Notes under the pieces: model-generated
The model's input: only the letters and a program-made list of their open reading frames with translations
The model's database searches: none
Told to the model about the DNA's origin: nothing
Part shown: positions 18,209-27,338 of the stretch, piece by piece
Numbering within the stretch: the stretch's first letter is position 1
How the letters are laid out: every line of letters begins with the position of its first letter
Translations under genes and position numbers: made by a program
NCBI GenBank assembly: GCA_937883755.1
Contig: CAKZYA010000002.1
Location: 62,001 to 126,000, forward strand
Source of the DNA: an uncultured Flammeovirgaceae bacterium
GTDB lineage: Bacteria; Bacteroidota; Bacteroidia; Cytophagales; Cyclobacteriaceae
Direction: 5' to 3'
Length of the DNA: 64,000 nucleotides

Positions 18209-19465
18209 CTACTCAGCTACTCCTTGCATCAGAATGCCGCAGAGCCAGGCTCCGTAGGTTCCAACAAAGTAGCCAAGAACTGCTAAAAGCACACCCACTG
18301 GAGCCAAGGATGGCGAAAAAGCTGAAGCTACTACCGGCGCAGAAGCCGCTCCACCCACGTTTGCCTGACTGCCTACTGCCACGAAGAAGAACGGAGCTTT
18401 AATCAGTTTAGCAACCAGCAATAAGATTACAACATGCACCATAATCCAGATGGCTCCTACCATAAATAGTCCAGGGCTTTTCACTACAGCCGTCAAATCC
18501 ATTTCCATACCGATAGTAGCAATGAGCACATAGAGCAAGACCGTTGCCATCCGCGAAGCGCCTACTCCTTCTAAAGAGCGGGCTTTAGTAAATGATAATC
18601 CAAGGCCTAATCCGGTAGCAATTACTACAATCCAGAAGAAAGTAGATGTCAGGCTAAACTTCTCTAAAGCCGGATAATTTTCTTGTAAAAAAGGGGCAAC
18701 CCCGTTAGCACACCAGTGCGAGAAACCCGTGATCCCAAAAGCCAGCCCCAAAATTAGCATCAGATCAGAAGCTTTAGGAATCTTCATAATACTTGCTGCG
18801 TAATCTTCAATTCGCTTTTGGACATCCTTAATCGCCGAAGAATCTGCTCGAAAAAACTGGTCGATTCGCTCAGATCTTCCGCTTCCGTAGAGGAGAAACG
18901 CTAGCCAGATATTAGCCATAATAATATCTACCGCCAGTACTGCCGGAAAAATACTATCTCCCACCTCAAAAACTTCTTTCATAGCTGCCTGATTTGCCCC
19001 ACCTCCAATCCAGCTTCCGGCTACTGTAGTGAGGCCTCGCCAAACCGCATCTGGTCCAGCCCCACCCACAGTTTCGGGAGAAAAAGTAGAAACAATAATA
19101 ATCGCTAATGGGCCGCCTAAAATAATGCCTATCGTTCCGGCGAAAAACATGATAACCGCCTTTTTACCTAATCGGGCAATTGCTTTTAGGTCAATACCGA
19201 TAGTGAATAAGATCAAACTGGCGGGCAGCAGGTAGCGCGAAGCTACGTAGTACAAATTAGAGTCTTCGCTAGAGATAATATTTAGGGAGTTGAGAATTCC
19301 TGGCACGAAATAGCAAAGTAGCACTGAAGGTACGTAAGTGTAGAATTTCTGCCAAAAAGGCTTTTTACTGGCTGATGTCGTAAAAACCAGGGCTAAAACC
19401 ACCATCAGAATACCAAAAATTACCGGATCGCTTGTAAACCAGGCTGATGATGTTGCTTCTTCCAT
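18209..19465 (-). CDS. DUF819-family integral membrane protein
   Basis: A roughly 418-residue protein with about ten to eleven hydrophobic segments. Glycine-rich stretches such as GSWIGGGANQAA and SQANVGGAASAP, in two symmetric halves, are typical of the DUF819 (YjcL-like) family. These proteins resemble secondary transporters, but the substrate is not established. The frame can be extended to a TTG at 19480, but the ATG at 19465 is a normal start. A TAATTTTG box on the minus strand at 19554-19561 could be its promoter; it is divergent from the SprF-SPOR gene. Confidence 0.85.
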   Translation of the reverse strand: MEEATSSAWFTSDPVIFGILMVVLALVFTTSASKKPFWQKFYTYVPSVLLCYFVPGILNSLNIISSEDSNLYYVASRYLLPASLILFTIGIDLKAIARLGKKAVIMFFAGTIGIILGGPLAIIIVSTFSPETVGGAGPDAVWRGLTTVAGSWIGGGANQAAMKEVFEVGDSIFPAVLAVDIIMANIWLAFLLYGSGRSERIDQFFRADSSAIKDVQKRIEDYAASIMKIPKASDLMLILGLAFGITGFSHWCANGVAPFLQENYPALEKFSLTSTFFWIVVIATGLGLGLSFTKARSLEGVGASRMATVLLYVLIATIGMEMDLTAVVKSPGLFMVGAIWIMVHVVILLLVAKLIKAPFFFVAVGSQANVGGAASAPVVASAFSPSLAPVGVLLAVLGYFVGTYGAWLCGILMQGVAE

Positions 19466-19553
19466 AAAGTTGGTGGTCAATTAGTTAAGGAGTGAAACTA
19501 GTAGATTCTTAGTCTGATTACAATCGCTAGACATCAATCTGAGCATTATTTCT

Positions 19554-19561
19554 CAAAATTA
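19554..19561 (-). promoter_or_regulatory. Candidate -7 box of the DUF819 gene
   Basis: The minus strand reads TAATTTTG, a full match to TAnnTTTG, 88 bases before the ATG at 19465. No -33 TTG is evident at the normal spacing. Confidence 0.35.
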
Positions 19562-19728
19562 CTGGTGTTCAGGCTATGTTTGAATAAAAAGCTGAATAGA
19601 AGCTATTCGTTTTTTAAATAATTTTTCCGTTTTGCCCTACAATTCCTGAAAAAAGTTACAATCTACCCAATTTTACTTCATCGGTAAGTTACTAGCTTTT
19701 CTTCCCTTTTTATTATTTCCCCCTTTTT

Positions 19729-19736
19729 TAGCTTTG
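19729..19736 (+). promoter_or_regulatory. -7 box of the SprF-SPOR gene
   Basis: TAGCTTTG matches TAnnTTTG fully and ends 15 bases before the ATG at 19752. It overlaps the upstream TTG at 19734, which argues against that TTG as the start codon. Confidence 0.45.
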
Positions 19737-19751
19737 TTTCGCCATAGTATC

Positions 19752-21227
19752 ATGAAACGGCCTGAAAGCATGAAATTAGTTGCTAGCATATTTTTCTTAC
19801 TAACCCTCAGTCTGACTGGGTTAGGGCAACATATGCCGTTTTTCACCCATCATGTTACTAATCCGTATTTGTATAATCCAGCTTTTGCTGGTTACGATAC
19901 CCAACCCATAATTTATTTAACCCATCGACAACAATGGCTGGGTGTAGAAGGTGCTCCTATGAGTTCTAACCTCAGTTTTCACGCCCCGACCGGAAATGCT
20001 AACCCTCTGTCTATTGGTGCGGATCTCACGCACGACCGTCTCGGAATTTTTCGTTCTTCTACTTTTCGGGCTACTGCCGCTTACATGATCCCTCTGTCGT
20101 CAGAAACAGAACATTATTTCCGGTTTGGGCTTTCAGCCGGGTTTGGTTTAGATAGCTATGACTTATCTGGGCTAAATACTAGCGACGATGCTCTTTTTCG
20201 AGCCGCACAAGATGCAGGAATCTACTTACAGGGGAGGTTCGGGCTTCAGTACCACCTTTCGGGTTTTAATCTGGGATTATCTATTCCCAATTTATTCGCC
20301 CCTCCTGCTCTAGCAGAAACAACTGGAGGTTCATCAGGTGGTCTTGGTGATTTTGATAGAGCCATCGCCCGCCTAAGTTATCGCTTTTCACTGGGAGTGA
20401 CTAGTACAACTACATTTGAGCCTGTTTTACTTTATCATCACTCTACGTTACACCCTTCTCAGGCCGAGGCTTTTGGTCTATTCCGATTTGATGATCGTTT
20501 CTGGGCAGGTGGTGGTTATCAGCAACAAGCCGGTTTTGGTGCTTTAGCTGGCTTTCAGGTAAATTCTTTTTCGTTTAGTTACCATTTCGGTACAGGTGGT
20601 AATGAGTTAGCCTCAGAAAGCTTGGCTACTCACGAAATACAGCTCAGCCTAGTTCTCGGAAAGAAAAAAGCTGCTATGCGGCGTAAACCTCGATTGAAAA
20701 CCCGGGAAGATACTGATGCTATACCAGAAGCAGTTATTAAGGCCAATAAGCGTGAGAAAAAAGAAGAGAGAAAAAGAGAACGGACGAAGAATAAAAATAC
20801 TGATTCTACCCCAGATCGGAAACGGCCTTCCACAAATAGCTCAACCTCTGACAAGCCAGATTTAGAGAATGCCACTTTTGAAGAGCTTGAGCAGTCAGGA
20901 GATGGTACGATTACTTTGGGTGAAAGCAAGCCCAATGAGCCTCGCTTTGCTCGCGCCAAACGCAACCGACAAAGCTCACATCCACTGGAAATGATGGAAG
21001 GCTCATACCTTATCGCTGGGACTTTCTCCCAAAGAGCCAATGCCGAAAAACTGGCTAATCAATTGAGGAAGCAAGGGTTCCCCGCTAGCGTTGGATACAA
21101 CTCTGAGAAAAAGTACTACTACACCCACATTATGAGTTCTGAAAATACTAATGCTGTTCGTAAAAAGATTAATCAGATTCGAAAGCAGCCTCAGTTCAAG
21201 AAAGCCTGGATTTTGGTGATTGAGTAG
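19752..21227 (+). CDS. PorP/SprF-family outer-membrane protein fused to a SPOR domain
   Basis: A signal peptide (ending near Leu-Gly-Gln) is followed by the PorP/SprF hallmark, in which NPAFAGY and YLTHRQQWLGVEGAP lead into a predicted beta barrel of about 290 residues. Family members with this fold help type IX secretion, gliding and adhesin delivery. A strongly charged linker rich in Lys, Arg and Glu spans roughly residues 310-410. A C-terminal SPOR-like domain from about residue 418 contains AGTFSQRANAEKLANQL. SPOR domains bind glycan strands lacking stem peptides. The fused layout is longer than usual SprF proteins of about 310 residues. The start at 19752 is supported by the promoter box before it. 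Confidence 0.85.
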   Translation: MKRPESMKLVASIFFLLTLSLTGLGQHMPFFTHHVTNPYLYNPAFAGYDTQPIIYLTHRQQWLGVEGAPMSSNLSFHAPTGNANPLSIGADLTHDRLGIFRSSTFRATAAYMIPLSSETEHYFRFGLSAGFGLDSYDLSGLNTSDDALFRAAQDAGIYLQGRFGLQYHLSGFNLGLSIPNLFAPPALAETTGGSSGGLGDFDRAIARLSYRFSLGVTSTTTFEPVLLYHHSTLHPSQAEAFGLFRFDDRFWAGGGYQQQAGFGALAGFQVNSFSFSYHFGTGGNELASESLATHEIQLSLVLGKKKAAMRRKPRLKTREDTDAIPEAVIKANKREKKEERKRERTKNKNTDSTPDRKRPSTNSSTSDKPDLENATFEELEQSGDGTITLGESKPNEPRFARAKRNRQSSHPLEMMEGSYLIAGTFSQRANAEKLANQLRKQGFPASVGYNSEKKYYYTHIMSSENTNAVRKKINQIRKQPQFKKAWILVIE

Positions 21228-21341
21228 CGGTCAAGATATGCAATATGAGATGTGAAAGGCGGAAGTCCGGTAACTTTAGCACCATAGCACGAAAACACGC
21301 TAACATCATCCAACCCATTAGTATCCACCCAGATTATCTTC

Positions 21342-21349
21342 TATTTTTG
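21342..21349 (+). promoter_or_regulatory. -7 box placed for a leaderless lpxL-like mRNA
   Basis: TATTTTTG, a full TAnnTTTG match, ends five bases before the ATG at 21355. In Bacteroidota transcription usually begins a few bases after this box, that is, at or next to the start codon. Confidence 0.45.
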
Positions 21350-21354
21350 CCCCG

Positions 21355-22221
21355 ATGTTCATCCTTCGGTTTTTATCTCATTGGCCTCTGCCTTGGCTAT
21401 ACGTACTATCTAACTTTGCTGCTTTTGTTGCTTCTCACCTAGTTCGCTATCGGCGAAAAACCATTGAAGAAAATCTCCGCAAGTCCTTTCCTAAGAAAAG
21501 TGAGGAGGAGATCGAGCAAATTAGACGAGGTTTTTATCATAATCTGGCTGATATATCAGTAGAAACATTGCACGGTCGAACCATCTCTGAAAAAGAAATG
21601 AGAAGGAGAGTTGTATTTGATGGAATGGAGATTATCGAGAAATACTACCGACAACAGCAATCTATTATTATTCTGGCTACCCATCAGTGTAATTGGGAAT
21701 GGCTTCTTCTAGCCGGTTGTTTACAGCTTCCCTATCCGGTAGATGCTATGTACAAGAAGTTAACTAATTCCAGGATGAATGACTTTATGTACTCCATTCG
21801 CTCTCGTTTCGAGGGGAAGCCTATTAATAAAGACCATGCCGCCCGAGCTATTCTAAAACGCAAGCCCGAAACTCGAGCAATTGCTGTAGTAGCTGATCAA
21901 ACCCCTTCTATAGGGACATCAAAAGACTGGATTACGTTTTTACACCAGGAAACTGGATTTTATCAAGGGGTAGAACAACTGCCTCGGCTTACGAAGTATC
22001 CGGTAGTGTTTGCTGCCATGTACCGAATTTCGCGAGGACATTACCGAGTACAATTTCAAGAGATAAGCGAGCCACCCTACGATGAAAATTCTCAAATACT
22101 ATCCCGCTACGTGACTCTAGCTGAAACAGTAATTCGCCAACAACCTGCTAACTGGCTGTGGTCACACCGCCGCTGGAAGTATACTAAACCACCTACAATG
22201 AGTATTACTCGGTCAGAATGA
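21355..22221 (+). CDS. Lipid A biosynthesis lauroyl/acyltransferase-like protein
   Basis: A 288-residue LpxL/HtrB-family acyltransferase of normal length. It has an N-terminal membrane anchor, the RRKTIEENLRKSFP segment typical of the family, and the catalytic H-x4-E motif in ATHQCNWEW. The later ADQTP and glycine/arginine-rich regions also fit. It transfers a secondary acyl chain to lipid A (or a related phospholipid) at the inner membrane. It opens the glycan-biosynthesis cluster, which agrees with a role in LPS assembly. Which acyl position it modifies cannot be told. Confidence 0.88.
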   Translation: MFILRFLSHWPLPWLYVLSNFAAFVASHLVRYRRKTIEENLRKSFPKKSEEEIEQIRRGFYHNLADISVETLHGRTISEKEMRRRVVFDGMEIIEKYYRQQQSIIILATHQCNWEWLLLAGCLQLPYPVDAMYKKLTNSRMNDFMYSIRSRFEGKPINKDHAARAILKRKPETRAIAVVADQTPSIGTSKDWITFLHQETGFYQGVEQLPRLTKYPVVFAAMYRISRGHYRVQFQEISEPPYDENSQILSRYVTLAETVIRQQPANWLWSHRRWKYTKPPTMSITRSE

Positions 22222-22321
22222 AATAGAGAAGAAATTATTGTCATAGTTTAATTAGGATACCCTGTAAGACTAATTCTATTACTACATTTTTCTAACTTGC
22301 TTACTCATTGGTGTTCTATTT

Positions 22322-23410
22322 ATGAATATTCTGATTACTTCTCAGGCAGCTGGTATAGCTGGGTCAACCTATTCGGTTTCTTACTTAGCCAAGGGACTAG
22401 CCCGGCGAGGTCATAAAGTATGGGTAGCCTGCCCTCGGGGAACTCTCCTGTGGAAGTTAATAGAAAATACTCAAGTTCAGCCAATTCATTTCACTTTCAA
22501 CCGCAAGCTACATCTACGTAGTATACGTAAGTTGGCCTCATTAGTCCGAAAATATAACATTGAGATCATTAATGCTCAGTCGAGTAAAGATCGGTATAGC
22601 ACCATTCTAGCTAGATGGTGGTATAAGCTTCCGGTTAAGCTAGTGCATACCCGAAGGCAAATAGCGAAGAGCATAGGAATGTTCGGGCAGAGTACTTTCT
22701 ACAAGGAAGGTACCGATGCAATTATAGCCGTCAGTGAAGGTGTGAAGCAATCAATCCAAGCAATTGGCATTGCTGAACGGCATATCCAAGTCATTTACAA
22801 TGGTACACCAAAAGAAAAATATAGCAATATTAATCCTGGTATCATCAACTCTTGGCGAGACCATTATCAAATTCAACCGAACGAACCGGTCATTGGTTGT
22901 GTAGCTCGTTTTAAAGAGCAAAAGCAATTACTCGAGGCTCTTAAGTTCATAGATCACCCAGTACATGTATTATTTGTCGGAATTGAAGAAACTCCAGAAC
23001 TAAGGGCGGTTCGTGAACAATTCGATACTCATCATCAAGTGCATTATGCAGGCTCTTTAAGTAATAATGATGTACTACATCATTATCCACTATTTACCAT
23101 TAACGTACTCCCTTCAGTAATAGAAGGACTCTCCCAATCGTTACTCGAGGCAATGGCTTTAGGGGTACCAGTTATTGCTACAAGAATAGGAGGAAATCCA
23201 GAGCTGATTCAACATGGAATCAATGGTTTTTTATTTGAAAATGGAAACGAGCAACAGTTAGCCCAATATATCAATCAAATACTTAATAATGCTAACCTGC
23301 GACAATCATTCAGCGAAGCAGGTCGCCACACCGCTTTTGATGATTTCTCTATTGAACGTATGTTGGATCAATATGAGATTTTTTTTCAAAAACTAACTGA
23401 AGATAAATAG
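22322..23410 (+). CDS. Glycosyltransferase, GT4 family
   Basis: A 362-residue GT-B fold protein. The N-terminal half begins with a typical ITSQAAGIAGSTYSVSYLAKGLARRGH donor/acceptor loop. The C-terminal half has GCVARFKEQK and the EGLSQSLLEAMALGVPVIAT nucleotide-sugar motif with the E-x7-E pattern of GT4 retaining transferases. It belongs to the cluster of LPS/cell-surface sugar transferases. The following gene is on the opposite strand only two bases away. Sugar and linkage cannot be told from the sequence. Confidence 0.9.
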   Translation: MNILITSQAAGIAGSTYSVSYLAKGLARRGHKVWVACPRGTLLWKLIENTQVQPIHFTFNRKLHLRSIRKLASLVRKYNIEIINAQSSKDRYSTILARWWYKLPVKLVHTRRQIAKSIGMFGQSTFYKEGTDAIIAVSEGVKQSIQAIGIAERHIQVIYNGTPKEKYSNINPGIINSWRDHYQIQPNEPVIGCVARFKEQKQLLEALKFIDHPVHVLFVGIEETPELRAVREQFDTHHQVHYAGSLSNNDVLHHYPLFTINVLPSVIEGLSQSLLEAMALGVPVIATRIGGNPELIQHGINGFLFENGNEQQLAQYINQILNNANLRQSFSEAGRHTAFDDFSIERMLDQYEIFFQKLTEDK

Positions 23411-23412
23411 TA

Positions 23413-24447
23413 TCAACGAGGAAGCTGAGCTTTCTGAAATACTTTCACTAATCTGCCTACGTCAATATCAGCAGCACAGCGGAAGTGCTTCTCAGGACAA
23501 GCCCGATGGCCATGCACACCACAGGGCCGACAAGTAAGTGATGTACCTACGTCTATTATTTCTGAAAAGTCAGATAAAGGGGTGAATCCAAACTCGGGAA
23601 TCGTAGAACAAAAAACAGCACAAACCGGAGCGTTCATGGCCGAAGCCAGGTGCAGAGGTGCTGAATCATTGACGTAGTTCAATACTGCTCCTTTCATCAG
23701 GATGGCTGATTGTAAGAGGCTAAGCTTTCCGGCTAGATTCTCTACTGAGTCTCGCTTACTTTGCTGCCTAATGTTTTCGCAGGCTTCATAATCATTCGGT
23801 GCTCCTAGCAAGTATATTTTCCCCTTAAAAGGCAAAGTATTAATCAATTTTACCCACTTCTCAGCCGGAAACTGCTTGGTAAACCACACCGAAGTAGGAG
23901 CAATACAGAGATATTTTCCTACTTGGTACATCAATATCTTTTCCTGATCAGATTCAGAAGGATATAATCTAGGACATCGCTTCAATTGAGTCTCATCATT
24001 AGTAGGTAGTAATGCTTTTAGTAACGCCAGATTACGATCCACTTCATGCTGGTTTCCTCGAAGCTGGTGAGGAACCTGAATATCATACCACGGAATCAAT
24101 GATCGACGATAAAACCCAACTTTTTGATTAGCTCCGGATAGTACAGTAAGCAATCTAGTAGAAAAATACCGATGGCAATTGAGTACTGCGTCATATTTGT
24201 TCGCTCGAATTTTTTGTAACAGCCTCAGTAGATTACGGTTTTTTTGTTTTTTTTTATTCCAGAGCAATAGCTCGTTAATATGTGGATGGCCGGCTAAAAC
24301 TGAAGCATTACTATGATTAATCAGCACGTCAATATGAGCAGTTGGAACTATCTCCCGAAGACTCTCTACAAGAGGAGTCATCAAAATAACGTCTCCGATG
24401 TAAGCAGTTTGAATAAGTAGTATTCGGGAAATATCCTCCCTCTTCAT
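23413..24447 (-). CDS. GT9 heptosyltransferase-family protein
   Basis: A roughly 344-residue GT9 (WaaF/WaaC-like) protein. It starts ILLIQTAYIGDVILMTPLVESLRE, has the central substrate motif APTSVWFTKQFP, and the acceptor-side DSAPLHLASAMNAPVCAVFC. A Cys-rich segment (TCRPCGVHGHRAC) near the end is common in this family. I use the ATG at 24447; a GTG at 24480 would add an unlikely polar extension. Family members add heptose or similar sugars to the LPS inner core. It is the only gene of the cluster on the minus strand and is divergent from the GT2 gene. Confidence 0.88.
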   Translation of the reverse strand: MKREDISRILLIQTAYIGDVILMTPLVESLREIVPTAHIDVLINHSNASVLAGHPHINELLLWNKKKQKNRNLLRLLQKIRANKYDAVLNCHRYFSTRLLTVLSGANQKVGFYRRSLIPWYDIQVPHQLRGNQHEVDRNLALLKALLPTNDETQLKRCPRLYPSESDQEKILMYQVGKYLCIAPTSVWFTKQFPAEKWVKLINTLPFKGKIYLLGAPNDYEACENIRQQSKRDSVENLAGKLSLLQSAILMKGAVLNYVNDSAPLHLASAMNAPVCAVFCSTIPEFGFTPLSDFSEIIDVGTSLTCRPCGVHGHRACPEKHFRCAADIDVGRLVKVFQKAQLPR

Positions 24448-24515
24448 AGCGTGAGTAAGTATTTGTTCGGCATTTTTCACCTCGTAACTTGCCGACGTAA
24501 ATGTAATATGTATTT

Positions 24516-25298
24516 ATGACCGCTGTACAACTATCCGTAACGATTATTACTTTTAATGAAGAAAAGAATATTGAACGCTGCATCAATTCAGTAAAAGAGT
24601 TAGCTGATGAAGTACTAGTTGTTGACTCCTATTCTACGGATAGAACGAAGGCAATTTGCCAAAAGCTCAGAGTGAGATTTCTGGAGCATAAGTTTGAAGG
24701 ACATATTCAACAGAAGAACTACGCAATAGATCAAGCAAAATACGATTATATTTTGGCATTAGATGCTGATGAGGCCCTCACCGCCGAACTGTTTCGATCT
24801 ATCCAGCAAGTTAAGCAGCATTGGAAATACGATGCTTACCGCTTTAACCGTCTAACTAGCTACTGCGGAAAATGGATCAGGCACTGCGGTTGGTACCCCG
24901 ATACTAAGCTCCGGCTCTGGAATCGCAACCAAGGGCGTTGGGGTGGTGAAAACCCACACGATTCGGTGAAGATAGCAGAGGGGGCTACTACTCATGATCT
25001 ACACGGAGACTTACTGCATTATTCTTTTCCTTCTATTCAAGATCACGCCGATACTGCTAACCGTTTTTCAGAAATTGCTTCGGATGAGGCAGTACGCAAA
25101 AATCGTAAAGTCAATATCCTTGTCCATGTAATACTCAATCCCGTATTCACCTTTGTAAAGAAATACTTTTTCCAGTTGGGTTTTCTGGATGGTTATTATG
25201 GTTTTATTGTATGCGTTTTATCGGCATATTCTAATTTTCTGAAGTACAGCAAAATTTACAGTAAACGCCGAGAAGCTTCTTCACCAGCACTTATCTAA
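24516..25298 (+). CDS. GT2 glycosyltransferase (WaaE/KdtX-like)
   Basis: A 260-residue GT-A fold enzyme. LSVTIITFNEEKNIERCI is the N-terminal UDP-sugar strand, DEVLVVDSYSTD holds the first acidic motif, and LALDADEAL is the DxD metal motif. The C-terminal region with aromatic residues and a hydrophobic stretch resembles WaaE/KdtX-type LPS core glucosyltransferases. It begins a run of four genes (25304, 26385, 27335) with very short or overlapping spacing, so they are probably co-transcribed. Confidence 0.9.
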   Translation: MTAVQLSVTIITFNEEKNIERCINSVKELADEVLVVDSYSTDRTKAICQKLRVRFLEHKFEGHIQQKNYAIDQAKYDYILALDADEALTAELFRSIQQVKQHWKYDAYRFNRLTSYCGKWIRHCGWYPDTKLRLWNRNQGRWGGENPHDSVKIAEGATTHDLHGDLLHYSFPSIQDHADTANRFSEIASDEAVRKNRKVNILVHVILNPVFTFVKKYFFQLGFLDGYYGFIVCVLSAYSNFLKYSKIYSKRREASSPALI

Positions 25299-25303
25299 AC
25301 CTC

Positions 25304-26410
25304 ATGCGTATTCTCGAGTTATGCCTCGCCAGCAGTTTGGGCGGATTAGAACTATATTTTCATCGTTGTTGCCAACACTTTACGTCATCCAATCATTTTT
25401 TATTAGCCGTTGTAACCCCTGATACTCGATTGGCTGCGCTTATGAAGCAAGACGGAATTCAGCATACTGCCCTTGCTCCAGTACGGTGGCACAATGTAAT
25501 TCGTCGAGCTGCTACTTTATCCTCTATAGTCAAAGAGCACCAAATCGACGTACTGCATGTGCATCATAAGGCTGACTTATTACTAGTAGCCCTGAGCAAA
25601 CGGATATCCTCATGCTCTTTTTCAGTGGTTCATACCCGGCAGATGACCCTACATCATACTAAAAAAGACCCCTATCATCGCTTTCTGTACAACTCTATTG
25701 ATCTTTTCATTGCTATTACTAATCAGGTTCAGCAACAATTAAGGAAAAATATTGCCGTTGACCCCAAGCGGGTGGTTCGCTTGTACTACGGAGTCTCTGT
25801 ACCTTCTCAATCTGTCCCATTGGACAACCAAAAGCTACCTTACATTCAGATTGGCGTGTTTAGCCGTATTGACCGCATGAAAGGCCAGCATGTGGTCACT
25901 GAAGCACTGCATAACTTAAAGCAGCGAGGCACAATGCTTAGCTGCTACTTCTACGGTGATACAATGGATGAGGCTTATATCACCCGACTCAAAAAATCTA
26001 TTCAGGAATATGACCTAGACTCTCAGGTATATTTTATGGGATTTCACCCAGACCCAACCAGCCTCATGCCCCAAATGGATATTATTGTAATGCCTAGCCT
26101 TAATGAAACATTTGGACTAACACTGATTGAAGCCATGCTATGTGAGGTTGCTGTCATTGGTACCAACTACGGCGGTATTCCTGAAATTATTGACGACGGT
26201 AAGACCGGCTTACTCTTCGAGCGGGAAAATGATCAACAGTTGGCTGACTGCCTACAGCAGCTGATCGACGATCCTGGTTTACGTAAGCAACTGGCGCAAG
26301 CAGGTCAGGCTAAAGCCAAAAAACACTTCCAAGCCTCTGAACACTTTACACGATTAACCGAACTAATGAACAACGTATTATCTCATGAGAATACTTCTGA
26401 GTCGTACTGA
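25304..26410 (+). CDS. GT4 glycosyltransferase
   Basis: A 368-residue GT-B enzyme with an N-terminal LASSLGGLELYFHR loop, GVFSRIDRMKGQH at the start of the C-terminal domain and the donor-binding MPSLNETFGLTLIEAMLCEVAVIGTNYGG region. It begins five bases after the GT2 stop and runs 26 bases into the following GT9 gene, a sign of coupled translation. It probably extends the LPS core or another surface glycan; the sugar is unknown. Confidence 0.9.
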   Translation: MRILELCLASSLGGLELYFHRCCQHFTSSNHFLLAVVTPDTRLAALMKQDGIQHTALAPVRWHNVIRRAATLSSIVKEHQIDVLHVHHKADLLLVALSKRISSCSFSVVHTRQMTLHHTKKDPYHRFLYNSIDLFIAITNQVQQQLRKNIAVDPKRVVRLYYGVSVPSQSVPLDNQKLPYIQIGVFSRIDRMKGQHVVTEALHNLKQRGTMLSCYFYGDTMDEAYITRLKKSIQEYDLDSQVYFMGFHPDPTSLMPQMDIIVMPSLNETFGLTLIEAMLCEVAVIGTNYGGIPEIIDDGKTGLLFERENDQQLADCLQQLIDDPGLRKQLAQAGQAKAKKHFQASEHFTRLTELMNNVLSHENTSESY

Positions 26411-27338
26411 TAGTATTGGCGATGTAATCTTGACTCTACCCATGGCTGGAGTGTTAAAAAAGGCACTTCCTCAAGCTCAAATCAGCTTTCTAGGTAAATC
26501 TTATACTCGCGCAATTGTACAACATTGTGCTTTTGTGGATAATTTTTATGAATGGGACGAGGAAGATCCACTAACAATTCCCGCTGACGTAATTATTCAC
26601 GTACTACCTCGTTCAGCTATTAGTCGGTGGGCAAAGAAGCAGAAGATTCCCCAAAGAATTGGTACTAGCCACCGCCTATTTCATTGGACTACCTGCAACC
26701 ACCTAATAAATTTAGGCAGGAAAAATAGTAATCTTCACGAATCCCAGCTAAATTTACAGTTACTTCAACCGCTCCTAAAACAGTTCAATCACTCGCTATC
26801 CGAAATCCCAAACTACTATGGCTGGAAACCACCGCAGCAACCCTGGGACAAGTTTGGTCATCGCTTAGCATCTAATAAATTTAATTTGTTGCTTCATCCT
26901 AAGTCGAAAGGAAGTGCCAAAGAATGGCCACTACGACATTATTTGAGTTTGGCTAAACAACTAAACCCGCAAAAATTTCAAATTTTGATTACCGGCACTG
27001 CCCAAGAAGGAGAGCAGATAAAAGCAGAATGCCCTGACATTTTTTCCCTCCCTCAAGTAAGAGACACCACCGGAGCTTTTTCATTACCGGAATTTATTGA
27101 TTTTATTAGCTATGCTGATGGGTTGATTGCCTGCAGCACTGGGCCACTCCATATTGCCGCTGCCAGTGGTATTTATGCCTTGGGATTGTACCCCAGCCAA
27201 CGCCCTATGCACGCTGGGCGTTGGGGTCCGCTTGGGAAAAAAGCAAACTATATTGAGGCCTCTTACGCTAGGATTAGTGACGATTTGGCTGATATCTCGG
27301 TGGAAGAAGTAGCGGATAGAGTTAGCAATTGGAAATGA
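26385..27338 (+). CDS. GT9 heptosyltransferase-family protein
   Basis: A 317-residue GT9 protein. It opens with ILLSRTDSIGDVILTLPMAGVL, has LLHPKSKGSAKEWPLRHY in the donor domain and CSTGPLHIAAASGIYALGLYP as the acceptor motif. It overlaps the preceding GT4 by 26 bases and the following methyltransferase by four (ATGA), so it sits inside one operon. It is the second GT9 enzyme of the cluster and lacks the Cys-rich segment of the one at 23413-24447. Confidence 0.9.
   Translation: MRILLSRTDSIGDVILTLPMAGVLKKALPQAQISFLGKSYTRAIVQHCAFVDNFYEWDEEDPLTIPADVIIHVLPRSAISRWAKKQKIPQRIGTSHRLFHWTTCNHLINLGRKNSNLHESQLNLQLLQPLLKQFNHSLSEIPNYYGWKPPQQPWDKFGHRLASNKFNLLLHPKSKGSAKEWPLRHYLSLAKQLNPQKFQILITGTAQEGEQIKAECPDIFSLPQVRDTTGAFSLPEFIDFISYADGLIACSTGPLHIAAASGIYALGLYPSQRPMHAGRWGPLGKKANYIEASYARISDDLADISVEEVADRVSNWK

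Noticed and set aside
18100-18402. Open frame on the plus strand over the GC-rich palindrome and the end of the DUF819 gene
   Set aside because: It is created by the hairpin and the antisense of a membrane protein; no start context or protein-like domain.
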